Shown: positions 43,221 to 51,752 of the stretch, piece after piece | How the letters are laid out: every line of letters begins with the position of its first letter | Numbering within the stretch: the first letter of the stretch is position 1 | DNA from: JBOFGK01 sp051649085 | GTDB lineage: Bacteria > Bacillota_I > Bacilli_A > UBA3375 | Direction of reading: 5' to 3' | Length of the DNA: 64,000 nt | Assembly: GCA_051649085.1 (NCBI GenBank) | Contig: JBOFGK010000044.1 | Location: forward strand, 19,965 to 83,964 | Made by a program: the position numbers and the translations under genes | Notes under the pieces: generated by a model | The model's database searches: none | Told to the model about the DNA's origin: nothing | Seen by the model: the letters and a program-made list of their open reading frames with translations, nothing else

Positions 43221-44609
43221 ATGAAATATAAATTTCCAGAAAAATTTTGGTGGGGTGCTGCAACAAGTGGGATTCAAACTGAAGGGAATAAAAATCAAGT
43301 GAATCAATCAATTTGGGAACTCTGGTATGAAAAAAACCCTGAACAATTTAGTTTGGGTATTGGACCTCACTCAGTTTGTGAGACTTATTCTCGATATGAA
43401 GAAGATGTGGAGTTAATGCAAAAGATTAACCTAAACTCCCTTAGAACTTCTATCCAATGGTCTAGGTTAATTAAAGATTTTGAAACATTTGAAGTAGACC
43501 AAGATGCAGTTGTTTTCTATAAAGACTATTTTCACAAAATGCGTGAAGCTGGCGTTGAGCCTGTTGTAAACTTGTATCATTTCGATATGCCAAGAATCCT
43601 ACAAGAACAGTATGGGGGATTTGAAAGTAAACATGTTGTTGACTTATTTGTTGGATATGCTCGCAAAGTATTTGAGTTATTTAACGATGATGTTAAATTT
43701 TTCACAACCTTTAATGAACCGATCGTTCCAGTTGAAGGTGGTTATTTCTATAATTTTCATTACCCGAATGTTAATGATGCCAAAACGGGAATTCAAGTCG
43801 CCTTTAATACAATGATCGCGCATGCAAAAGTTGTACATGCTTTTAAAGCAGGTAATTTTACTGGAGAAATTGGTGTGATATTGAACTTGACTCCATCATA
43901 TCCAAAAAGTGATGATCCTTTGGATCTTGAAGCTGCTCATTTAGCAGACTTATTTTTCAACCGAAGCTTTCTTGATCCCTTTGTAAAAGGTCAATTTCCA
44001 AACGAGTTAAAGCAAATTCTAGCTAAATATGAAATGTTACCAGATTATACTAGAGCTGAAGTTGAAACAATTATTACAAGTAAAGTGGATTTCTTAGGAG
44101 TGAATTATTACGTTCCAAGAAGAGTCCAAGCTAAAGATTTTTCCAATGTAACAGAATTTACTAAGCCGGAAGATTTCTTTGATTATTACATCAACGAAAC
44201 TGGGAGATTTAACGCATATCGTGATAACAATGAAATTTGGCCAATTGCAGTTTATGATATTGCGAAAAATATTCAAGAAAACTATGGAAATATCAAATGG
44301 TTTCTTGCAGAAATTGGAATTGCAATGGATGAAGCAAGTGAAGGAAAACCAATAAATGGGATAATTCAAGATCAATTTAGAACAGAACTTTTAAAAGAAC
44401 ATCTAAAAATGTTACACAAAGCAATTATTGAAGGAGCAAACTGCTTTGGTGTTCATATGTGGACTTTTATTGATTGTTGGTCATGGAAAAATTCGTTTGT
44501 TCGTCGTTATGGATTTTATCGTTTAGAGCTCGAAACAAAAGAACGAATAATTAAAGCAAATGCGTTATGGTTTAAAGAAGTGATTGCCGACAATGGCTTT
44601 GATGAATAA
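43221..44609 (+). CDS. Glycoside hydrolase family 1 (beta-glucosidase or 6-phospho-beta-glucosidase)
   Basis: 462 residues. GH1 hallmarks: FWWGAATSGIQTEG at the N terminus, acid/base Glu166 in TFNEP, and the nucleophile Glu364. The nucleophile context is LAEIG instead of the usual TENG. The aglycone region reads CWSWKNSFVRRYGF; Ser instead of Glu after W is seen in 6-phospho-glycosidases, but the following lysine is replaced by Arg, so the preference for phosphorylated substrate is uncertain. A ROK kinase follows, which fits a pathway where a beta-glucoside is phosphorylated and then split. Divergent from the GntR regulator. Confidence 0.88.
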   Translation: MKYKFPEKFWWGAATSGIQTEGNKNQVNQSIWELWYEKNPEQFSLGIGPHSVCETYSRYEEDVELMQKINLNSLRTSIQWSRLIKDFETFEVDQDAVVFYKDYFHKMREAGVEPVVNLYHFDMPRILQEQYGGFESKHVVDLFVGYARKVFELFNDDVKFFTTFNEPIVPVEGGYFYNFHYPNVNDAKTGIQVAFNTMIAHAKVVHAFKAGNFTGEIGVILNLTPSYPKSDDPLDLEAAHLADLFFNRSFLDPFVKGQFPNELKQILAKYEMLPDYTRAEVETIITSKVDFLGVNYYVPRRVQAKDFSNVTEFTKPEDFFDYYINETGRFNAYRDNNEIWPIAVYDIAKNIQENYGNIKWFLAEIGIAMDEASEGKPINGIIQDQFRTELLKEHLKMLHKAIIEGANCFGVHMWTFIDCWSWKNSFVRRYGFYRLELETKERIIKANALWFKEVIADNGFDE

Positions 44610-44657
44610 TGTACAAGCTATTTTTGAAAATAGTTTGCGACAAAGAAAATGGAAAAA

Positions 44658-44666
44658 TGTTATACT
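44658..44666 (+). promoter_or_regulatory. Extended -10 promoter before the ROK kinase
   Basis: TG-T-TATACT at 44658-44666, 52 bases before the start codon. No good -35. Confidence 0.5.
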
Positions 44667-44718
44667 TTATATAGAAAGTTGATAAGACTTTTATCGGCAT
44701 ATGTATAGGGAGGATTTG

Positions 44719-45561
44719 ATGTATTTAGTGTTTGATATTGGTGGGACATTCATAAAATATGGTTTTTTTAATCAAACGTATAAGCTTATAAGTAAAGGGA
44801 AAATTACAACACCGAGGTCATTAGAAGCAATGCTAGACGAAATGGAAAAAGTAGTCAAAACTGAACCAAATCTTTTAGGGATATCAATTTCAGCACCTGG
44901 TGCGGTTGATCCCCAAACAGGAATAATTGGTGGATATAGTACTTTGTGGTATATTCATGGACCGAATTTCAAACAATTATTTAAAGAGCGTTTTGGCTTT
45001 GAAATTGCAATTGATAATGATGCAAATTGTGCAGCCCTTGCTGAAGTTCATTTTGGTAGTTCAAAAGAATATAAGAATTGCTTATACATTGTGTTAGGAA
45101 CGGGGATTGGTGGAAGTGTGATTATTGACAGAAAAATTCAGCGTGGAAAAAATCTTTTTGGCGGTGAATTTGGTTTCATGTTTGTCAATGATAACTTAGA
45201 AAATGTCTCAGCAACTTGTTCAACAAGAGTTCTAATGAAAGAAATTAATGCAATTGAAGAATTTAAGGCTTATTCGGGAATTGATGCGTTCAATTCAACA
45301 GATTCGAGAATTATAGAAATAATTAAACGTTTTTGTCGTCGAAATGCAATGTTCATGTTTAATCTACAATATGCACTTGATCCTGATGTAATTATTTTAG
45401 GTGGTGGAATTAGTGATAACCCTAGGTTCTATCAAATGTTAATGTATGAAGTTGATAAAGTTTTTGCAGAGTCAATTGCAGGAATACGTCCCAATATTAT
45501 TATAGGTGAATACAAAGCGGATGCCAATTTATTCGGAGCATTAGCTAACTTAGTATATTGA
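44719..45561 (+). CDS. ROK-family sugar kinase, possibly beta-glucoside kinase
   Basis: 280 residues from the ATG at 44719 (AGGGAGG upstream; the ATG at 44701 lies before that site). ATP-binding DIGGTFIKYG at the N terminus, IDNDANCAALAE with the catalytic Asp, and LGTGIGGSVIIDRKIQRGKNLFGGEFG follow. The ROK zinc motif (CxCGxxGCxE) is absent; that region reads CSTRVLMKE. Zinc-motif-less ROK kinases include the beta-glucoside kinases BglK, and the GH1 neighbour supports that reading; glucokinase is the alternative. The stop is TGA. Confidence 0.82.
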   Translation: MYLVFDIGGTFIKYGFFNQTYKLISKGKITTPRSLEAMLDEMEKVVKTEPNLLGISISAPGAVDPQTGIIGGYSTLWYIHGPNFKQLFKERFGFEIAIDNDANCAALAEVHFGSSKEYKNCLYIVLGTGIGGSVIIDRKIQRGKNLFGGEFGFMFVNDNLENVSATCSTRVLMKEINAIEEFKAYSGIDAFNSTDSRIIEIIKRFCRRNAMFMFNLQYALDPDVIILGGGISDNPRFYQMLMYEVDKVFAESIAGIRPNIIIGEYKADANLFGALANLVY

Positions 45562-45673
45562 GAATGACATTTTCTAATTAATTGCTTTAAAATAATTGGA
45601 AAATTAATTTTGTCTCGTTTAAAAATGCTATTTTATCAATCTGGCTAAGTAATTAGTAATGACAAAATGAATT

Positions 45674-45702
45674 AGACATGTGGACTTACATGTCTTTTTT
45701 TA
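45674..45702 (+). terminator. Terminator after the ROK kinase
   Basis: AGACATGT-GGACTT-ACATGTCT followed by a T run. Apart from this, 45562-45849 holds no recognised feature. Confidence 0.85.
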
Positions 45703-45849
45703 ATGTTTAATTAAAAGTCACTTGAACTGACTAATAGTCAAATTAAAATATTTTTCTTAGATTGTCAAAGAAATTTTGCTCATTTAGTTGCCGTGTAAAC
45801 ACTGGATGTAAGTTTATATTGAAAATAAACACTTGTTTTCAAATTTAGC

Positions 45850-45878
45850 TTGCAATTAGACCAAAATTTTGATACAAT
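45850..45878 (+). promoter_or_regulatory. Promoter of the SAM-riboswitch operon
   Basis: TTGCAA (45850-45855), 17 bases, TACAAT (45873-45878). Transcription would begin just before the riboswitch. Confidence 0.78.
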
Positions 45879-45890
45879 ATCATTAATATT

Positions 45891-46025
45891 TCATTAAGAA
45901 CGGATGAGAGAATAAACTCGATGATTCCTAGCAACCTGTTAAAGCAATTAATAAGGTGCTCAAATTAGCGTATACTTACGATCAATGACAATAGTAAGGC
46001 ATGCGAATACACGCATGCCTTTTCT
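45891..46025 (+). promoter_or_regulatory. SAM-I (S-box) riboswitch with terminator
   Basis: The core reads GGATGAGAG...CTCGATGATTCCTAGCAACC...AAGGTGCTCAAATTAGCG, matching the S-box consensus (GATGA, GCAACC, AAGGTGCTAA). TCATTAA at the start pairs with TCAATGA at about 45982-45988 as P1. It ends in AAGGCATGCG-AATACA-CGCATGCCTT plus a T-rich tail (45996-46025), a 10-bp perfect terminator. High SAM should stop transcription of the four genes downstream. Confidence 0.9.
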
Positions 46026-46132
46026 CTAAAAACAAAGAGAAAAACTAGTGTAAAAAGTATATAATTTATAACATTGTAGAATTATTGAAATATCATTTGA
46101 AAAATAATGAAAAAATTGAATATGGAGGAAGA

Positions 46133-47044
46133 ATGAATTTTGAAAAATATGGAAAAAAAATGTGGATGGATGGTGAATTTGTAAATCCCGAAACTGCTAA
46201 TGTCTCGGTAATGAGTCACGTTATTCATTATGGAAGTGGATTATTTGAAGGAATTAAAGCCTTTAAAACGCCTAATGGACCGGCGATTTTTAGATTAGAT
46301 GAACATGTTGAACGCTTATTTTACAGTGCAAAAGTTTATTATTATGAAATTCCCTTTACACGTGAAGAAATTAAACAAGCAATTATAGAGACAGTAAAAG
46401 TAAATGAATTTGAAGCTTGCTACATTCGACCAAGTGTTTTTTTAGGTGCGGGTTGGAATGCAGTTGATATTAACAAAGACGTACCAACACATGTTGTAAT
46501 TAGTACATGGGATTTAGGGGTATATACAGCAAGTGAACACCATTTAGCAATTTCGAGCTACCGTCGTTTTTCTTCCCAAATGGCACCGATGCAGGCGAAA
46601 GCTGCAAGTAACTATATGAATTCTTATTTGATTCGTCATGAAGCGCAAATGTGTGGGTATAATGATGGAATCGCTTTAGACATTAACGGTTATATTAGTG
46701 AAACAAGTACAAGTAATATTTTCATGGTTAAAGATGGGAAAGTTTATACTCCAAGTCTTGCTTGTTCAGTTTTAAATGGGATAACAAGGCTTACATTATT
46801 TGATGTTTGTAAAGATCTTGGGATTGAACTAATTGAAACGTTCATTACACGTGACTTTTTGTATCAAGCGGATGAAGTTTTTTGTGCAGGGACAGCAACT
46901 GATGTAAAAGGAGTAAGTTCAATTGATAAATTAGTAATTGGAAATGGAGAATATCCGATTACTAACAAGATATTAGAAGGATACTTACAAATTGCTAGAG
47001 GAGAAAATCCTAAGTATAAAAGTTGGTTAACTTACGTTAATTAA
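46133..47044 (+). CDS. ilvE: Branched-chain amino acid aminotransferase, copy 1
   Basis: 303 residues from the ATG at 46133 (GGAGG upstream; an in-frame TTG at 46085 is rejected). Fold-type IV PLP enzyme: HVIHYGSGLFEGIKAF, the PLP lysine Lys156 in MQAKAASNY, YISETSTSNIF and EVFCAGTATDV. The family moves amino groups between 2-oxoglutarate and Val, Leu or Ile. Under a SAM riboswitch with metK, a role in turning 4-methylthio-2-oxobutanoate into methionine is attractive, as known for Bacillus BCATs; this is inference. Confidence 0.9.
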   Translation: MNFEKYGKKMWMDGEFVNPETANVSVMSHVIHYGSGLFEGIKAFKTPNGPAIFRLDEHVERLFYSAKVYYYEIPFTREEIKQAIIETVKVNEFEACYIRPSVFLGAGWNAVDINKDVPTHVVISTWDLGVYTASEHHLAISSYRRFSSQMAPMQAKAASNYMNSYLIRHEAQMCGYNDGIALDINGYISETSTSNIFMVKDGKVYTPSLACSVLNGITRLTLFDVCKDLGIELIETFITRDFLYQADEVFCAGTATDVKGVSSIDKLVIGNGEYPITNKILEGYLQIARGENPKYKSWLTYVN

Positions 47045-47079
47045 TTTATTAATATGATATGGAAAATAAGGAGTTTAAA

Positions 47080-47991
47080 ATGGATTTTTCAAAATACGGG
47101 AAAAAAATATGGATGGATGGAAAATTAGTTGATCCACAAGATGCAAATATTTCAGTGATGAGTCATGTTGTACATTATGGGAGTGGTTTTTTCGAAGGAA
47201 TTAAAGCTTTCAAAACTGCAAATGGACCAGCAATCTTTCGTTTGGATGAGCATGTTGATCGATTGTTTTATAGTGCACGAGTTTATTACTATGAAATTCC
47301 ATTTACTAAAGAAGAGATCAAACAAGCAATTATAGATACAGTGAAAGTAAATGAGTTTGAATCATGTTATATTCGTCCAAGTATTTTTATGGGAGCAGGT
47401 TGGCATGATATTGATATATCTGAAGAAGTTCCATTTCATGTCGTAATTAGTACTTGGAATTTGGGGGACATCACTGGTAAGGAACATCATTTAGGTGTAA
47501 CAAGTTATCGTCGTGTTTCTTCACAAATGACACCAATGCAAGCAAAAGCGATTAATAATTACATGAATTCTTATTTAATCCGTCATGAAGCACATATGGC
47601 CGGTTATAATGAAGCAATTGCTTTAGATGCAAATGGATATGTCAGTGAGTCGAGTGGAAGTAATATCTTTTTAGTCAAAGATAAGAAAATAATAACACCA
47701 TCGCCTGCTTGTTCAATTTTAAACGGGATAACGCGTTTATCATTAATTCAAATTTGTCAGGACTTAGGATTTGAAGTCGAAGAAACATTTATTACACGTG
47801 ACTTTTTACATCTAGCGGATGAAGTATTTTGTGCAGGAACTGCAACTGATGTAAAAGCAGTTAATTCAATCGATCGAATTACTGTTGGGACAGGTGATTA
47901 TCCAATTACGGAGAAGATTTTACAAACATATTTAGAAATTGCAACTGGAAAAAATGAAAAATATCAAGGATGGTTAACTTATGTTAAATAA
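47080..47991 (+). CDS. ilvE: Branched-chain amino acid aminotransferase, copy 2
   Basis: 303 residues from the ATG at 47080 (AAGGAG upstream; the in-frame ATG at 47059 is less likely). Collinear with copy 1 over its full length, sharing GKKxWMDG, MSHVxHYGSGxFEGIKAFKT, the PLP lysine in MQAKAINNY and EVFCAGTATDVK. It is a tandem duplicate 35 bases downstream of copy 1. Two active-looking copies suggest either dosage or split substrate range. Its 3' end overlaps the amidohydrolase gene by 11 bases. Confidence 0.9.
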   Translation: MDFSKYGKKIWMDGKLVDPQDANISVMSHVVHYGSGFFEGIKAFKTANGPAIFRLDEHVDRLFYSARVYYYEIPFTKEEIKQAIIDTVKVNEFESCYIRPSIFMGAGWHDIDISEEVPFHVVISTWNLGDITGKEHHLGVTSYRRVSSQMTPMQAKAINNYMNSYLIRHEAHMAGYNEAIALDANGYVSESSGSNIFLVKDKKIITPSPACSILNGITRLSLIQICQDLGFEVEETFITRDFLHLADEVFCAGTATDVKAVNSIDRITVGTGDYPITEKILQTYLEIATGKNEKYQGWLTYVK

Positions 47992-49123
47992 TGAATTAAC
48001 AACAATTTTTAAGGACTTACATCAAAATCCTGAGTTGAGCTTTAAAGAATACAAAACAACCGAATACATTTGTAATCAACTTGATGAATGGGGTGTAAGC
48101 TATCATCGTTTAAAAGGAACAGGGCTAATAGCTTATTTTGACCAAGGTCATACTGAAACAATTGCTTTTAGAACTGATATTGATGCCCTACCAATTATGG
48201 AAGAAACTGATTTTGCATACAAATCACAAAATTCTGGTGTAATGCATGCTTGTGGACATGATGGACATATGACAATGTTATTAGGAATTATTCAAAAGAT
48301 TGTTCAAGAAAAACTAATATTAAAGAAAAATCTATTGTGTCTTTTTCAGCCAGCAGAAGAAGTTGATGGAGGAGCATTAGAAGTTATTAATGATGAATTT
48401 TTCAAACAATATCAATTATCAGCAATTTATGGAATGCATGTTTGGCCTGAACTTGAAGCAGGAATTTTCAGCTTTAAAGCTGGTAGTCAAATGGCAACTA
48501 ATGCAACTTTTGAAGTTGTAATTAAAGGAAATAAAACACATGCGGCTACCCCACAATTTGGAAATGACGCAGTACTGGGACTTAGTGCATTTATTTCAGG
48601 CGTTCAAACAATTATTGCTAAACGTACAGGCCCATTTGAACCATTAATTATTAATGTTGGTCAAATAGAAGGTGGACTTGCAAGTAATGTTGTTATCGAT
48701 GAAATTTCTGTTGTAGGGACAATAAGAGCCCTTGATAACGAATTAATTGAACAAGTAAAAATCTGGATTACAGAGCTTTGTCAAGGAATTGGTCAAGCAT
48801 ATGAATTAGTACTTGAATTTAATTTGATTGAAACAAGTTACCCTGTTGTTAATAATGACAAACAACTTGCCCAAAAAGTAGCTGACCATTTAAGAGTGAC
48901 AGAGTTTAAATATGAGCCGTTAGAAAATCCATCAATGGCATCAGAAGATTTTGGTTTTTACCAGTTAACAACCCCAGGTTTATTTGTCTTTTTAGGAATT
49001 AAAGATGAAGAAAGAGGACATACTTCGAGTTTACATACTTCAACATTAAGTTTTGAATTAGATGTACTTGAACAAGGAATTAATTTATACTATGAGTTAC
49101 TTAAAATTGAAGGTCTAATATAA
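47981..49123 (+). CDS. M20-family amidohydrolase (N-acyl-amino acid deacylase type)
   Basis: 380 residues. Metal-binding motifs MHACGHDGH (Cys91, His93), QPAEEVDGGA with the catalytic Glu pair at about 125, and a C-terminal SEDFGFY metal ligand. This is the M20D group (hippurate, IAA-amino acid, N-acetyl-diaminopimelate and N-acetyl-Cys/Met hydrolases). The SAM-riboswitch context favours a sulfur-amino-acid conjugate as substrate, by inference. Overlap of 11 bases with the upstream aminotransferase indicates tight coupling. Confidence 0.88.
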   Translation: MLNNELTTIFKDLHQNPELSFKEYKTTEYICNQLDEWGVSYHRLKGTGLIAYFDQGHTETIAFRTDIDALPIMEETDFAYKSQNSGVMHACGHDGHMTMLLGIIQKIVQEKLILKKNLLCLFQPAEEVDGGALEVINDEFFKQYQLSAIYGMHVWPELEAGIFSFKAGSQMATNATFEVVIKGNKTHAATPQFGNDAVLGLSAFISGVQTIIAKRTGPFEPLIINVGQIEGGLASNVVIDEISVVGTIRALDNELIEQVKIWITELCQGIGQAYELVLEFNLIETSYPVVNNDKQLAQKVADHLRVTEFKYEPLENPSMASEDFGFYQLTTPGLFVFLGIKDEERGHTSSLHTSTLSFELDVLEQGINLYYELLKIEGLI

Positions 49124-49166
49124 TTAAAAGGATTTTGTCAAATTATTGAATAGAAAAGGAGAAAAA

Positions 49167-50321
49167 ATGGGTCAAAAATTATTTACATCAGAATCAGTAA
49201 CTTCTGGTCATCCAGATAAGCTTGCTGATCAGATTTCTGATGCATTTTTAGATGCGATTTTGAAGCAAGATGAACATGCAAAAGTTGCAGTTGAAATATT
49301 CATTTGTAAAAATCTGGTTGTAATCGGTGGAGAAATTAATACTTCGGCACAGATTAATCCAGAACAAATTGTTCGACAAAAATTACTAGAAATCGGGTTT
49401 GAAGCTGATGAATGTGGAATTAATGGACATACTTGTCGTGTTCAAAACGAACTTAATGTTCAATCACCGGATATTGCCAATTTAGTCATCCGTGAAGATG
49501 GTGAAATTGGTGCTGGTGATCAAGGGCATGTTTTTGGTTATGCAACGGCCGAAACGGAAACTTTTTTACCAATCACTTTGTACTATTCGCATAAACTTGC
49601 TAAACGTCTTGAAGAAGTACGAAAATCAAATGAATTAAACTATCTATTACCTGATGGTAAAACACAAGTAACATTTATCTATGATGAAACTGGAAGTCCA
49701 GTTGGAATTGATACAATAATTATTTCGACCCAACATCGAGAAAACGTTGAACTTGAACAGCTTAGACTTGATATTCAAAAGTTTGTAATTGCTCCAATTA
49801 TTCCGAAAAAATATCTGAGTGAAAAAACAAAAATCTATATTAACCATTGTGGAAAATTTGTGATAGGTGGTCCTTTGGGAGATACTGGTCTTACAGGTCG
49901 AAAAATAATCGTTGATACATATGGTGGATACTGTGCACATGGTGGAGGAGCATTTTCTGGTAAAGATGCATCGAAAGTTGATCGCTCTGCTGCATATATG
50001 GCGAGATACATAGCTAAAAACATTGTCGCAGCTAAACTTGCTCAAAAATGTCAAATTCAAATTTCCTATGGGATTGGAATAGTTGAGCCGATTTCAGTTG
50101 GATTAGAGTTATATGGAACAGAAGTGGTTGCAGCTGATTTAATTCTAGAATGTATAAATCAGGAACTTGATTTATCACCAGCAGGAATTATCAAGCAACT
50201 TGATTTAACTAAACCAATTTATACAAAGACAGCAACTTATGGTCATTTTGGTCAAGATAACGAAACATTTAGTTGGGAAAAGCTTGATTTAGTGCCAAAA
50301 TTTGCACAACTTTTAAGTTAA
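49167..50321 (+). CDS. metK: S-adenosylmethionine synthetase
   Basis: 384 residues from the ATG at 49167 (AAGGAG upstream; an in-frame TTG at 49146 is rejected). TSESVTSGHPDKLADQISDA, GAGDQGHVFGYA and GGGAFSGKD are the classic MetK blocks. It makes SAM from methionine and ATP; SAM is also the ligand of the riboswitch at the head of the operon, so synthesis is feedback-controlled at the RNA level. Last gene of the operon. Confidence 0.97.
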   Translation: MGQKLFTSESVTSGHPDKLADQISDAFLDAILKQDEHAKVAVEIFICKNLVVIGGEINTSAQINPEQIVRQKLLEIGFEADECGINGHTCRVQNELNVQSPDIANLVIREDGEIGAGDQGHVFGYATAETETFLPITLYYSHKLAKRLEEVRKSNELNYLLPDGKTQVTFIYDETGSPVGIDTIIISTQHRENVELEQLRLDIQKFVIAPIIPKKYLSEKTKIYINHCGKFVIGGPLGDTGLTGRKIIVDTYGGYCAHGGGAFSGKDASKVDRSAAYMARYIAKNIVAAKLAQKCQIQISYGIGIVEPISVGLELYGTEVVAADLILECINQELDLSPAGIIKQLDLTKPIYTKTATYGHFGQDNETFSWEKLDLVPKFAQLLS

Positions 50322-50366
50322 AAAACTTCTAAACTAACCACTTAAAAAAAGCAATTAAAAAATAAT

Positions 50367-50405
50367 AACTTAATCGATGTATTTTACATATTAAGTTTTT
50401 TTTTG
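50367..50405 (+). terminator. Terminator after metK
   Basis: AACTTAAT and ATTAAGTT enclose an inner ATGTA/TACAT pairing, followed by a T run. The next promoter begins in the T run. Confidence 0.78.
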
Positions 50406-50412
50406 TTATAAT
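50404..50412 (+). promoter_or_regulatory. Extended -10 promoter of the GT2-CA-deacetylase operon
   Basis: TG-T-TATAAT followed by AAAAGTATGT. The same string (TTTGCTATAATAAAAGTATG) occurs before aroQ at 58853. Confidence 0.65.
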
Positions 50413-50451
50413 AAAAGTATGTAAGCACAGTTAAGTTAGAAGGGAGTTTAC

Positions 50452-51198
50452 ATGCTAATTTTTATTCCGGCATTCAAACCTGAAACAAAAATTCTTGAAC
50501 TTGTTGAGGAAATTCAAAATAGAACAAGTGCGAAAATTCTTTGTGTTGATGATGGAAGTGGGAGTGATTATGATGAAATTTTTGAAAAGTTAAAACACGC
50601 GAATGTGCAGGTGTTACGATATGAGAAAAATCATGGAAAAGGTCATGCTTTAAAGTACGGTTTTAAATATATTTATGAACAACAACTTGCAGAAAAAATC
50701 GTTATTGCTGATTGTGATGGACAACATTCAATTAAGGATATTATGCAAGTTGGAGAACAAATAAAGCCTCAAAAAATAATCTTAGGATGTCGAAAATTTG
50801 ATAGTGATGTTCCATTTAGAAGTACGTTCGGTAATCATGTAAGTAGTTTCGTTTTTCAAGCTGCTGTTGGGGTAAAATTAATAGATACACAAACAGGATT
50901 ACGTGGTTTTTCAATTAATGATTTACCTTTTTTACAAACTATAAATGGTGAGCGATTTGAGTATGAAATAAACATGCTTTTAGCAGCTGCACATATGCAA
51001 ATCAAGCTAGAGACCGTATTAATTGAAACAATTTATATTGAGAAAAATCAAACATCACATTTTGATCCTTTTGCTGATAGCTTAAGAACTTTTACACCAA
51101 TCATTGTTTATGGAATTAAACATTTGTTTAGAATTAAGCAATCACAGTTGTATCAAATGAGGAATTATGAGGGAAAAAAGATAAAAGGAGAATTATGA
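50452..51198 (+). CDS. Family 2 glycosyltransferase (dolichol/undecaprenyl-phosphate type)
   Basis: 248 residues, no membrane helix. GT-A motifs: FIPAFKP, CVDDGSGSD, KNHGKGHALKYGF, the DxD-like DCDGQH and DTQTGLRGF. These match DPM1/GtrB-like enzymes that move a sugar from a nucleotide donor to a lipid phosphate on the inner face of the membrane. ATGA overlap of 4 bases with the carbonic anhydrase gene. With a polysaccharide deacetylase downstream, a surface-polymer role is plausible. Confidence 0.88.
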   Translation: MLIFIPAFKPETKILELVEEIQNRTSAKILCVDDGSGSDYDEIFEKLKHANVQVLRYEKNHGKGHALKYGFKYIYEQQLAEKIVIADCDGQHSIKDIMQVGEQIKPQKIILGCRKFDSDVPFRSTFGNHVSSFVFQAAVGVKLIDTQTGLRGFSINDLPFLQTINGERFEYEINMLLAAAHMQIKLETVLIETIYIEKNQTSHFDPFADSLRTFTPIIVYGIKHLFRIKQSQLYQMRNYEGKKIKGEL

Positions 51199-51752
51199 AT
51201 TCAGTTGAAGAAATATTAAAATATAATCAGGAATTTGTGGAGAACAAAGGATATGAAAAGTATAAGGCGAGTAAATTTCCAGAGCGAAAAATTTGTATTG
51301 TTTCGTGTATGGATACTCGACTGGTTAGCCTATTGCCAAATGCTTTAGGGATAAAAGATGGTGATGTAAAAATGGTGAAAAATGCAGGCGGAGTCGTTGT
51401 TCACCCATTTGGAAGTGCAATGAGAAGTATTTTAGTTGCTATTTATGAATTTGGTGTTGAAGCTGTTATCATTATCGGACACGATAATTGTGGGATGGCA
51501 ACAGTTGACAAAAGTCATGTAATAGATAATATGTTTGCAGCGGGCGTAAAAAAAGAGACGTTTGATACATTGGAAAATGCCGGAATTAAAATTAATAAAT
51601 GGTTAAGTGGATTTGCTCGTGTTGAAGATTCTGTTAAACAAAGTGTAGAATTAGTTAAAAGACATCCGTTACTACCAGAAACAATTAATGTAGTTGGTTT
51701 GATTATGGATCCTGAGACTGGAGAGGTTCGTCAAATTGAAGAAAATGAGTAA
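51195..51752 (+). CDS. Beta-class carbonic anhydrase
   Basis: 185 residues. Zinc ligands Cys38, His96 and Cys99 (SCMDTR, GHDNCGM) and the Asp40-Arg42 dyad are present. It interconverts CO2 and bicarbonate, which feeds carboxylation reactions. The size fits the short Bacillota beta-CA group. It overlaps the glycosyltransferase by 4 bases and the deacetylase by 8 (ATGAGTAA), an operon that does not by itself explain why the three belong together. Confidence 0.92.
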   Translation: MNSVEEILKYNQEFVENKGYEKYKASKFPERKICIVSCMDTRLVSLLPNALGIKDGDVKMVKNAGGVVVHPFGSAMRSILVAIYEFGVEAVIIIGHDNCGMATVDKSHVIDNMFAAGVKKETFDTLENAGIKINKWLSGFARVEDSVKQSVELVKRHPLLPETINVVGLIMDPETGEVRQIEENE

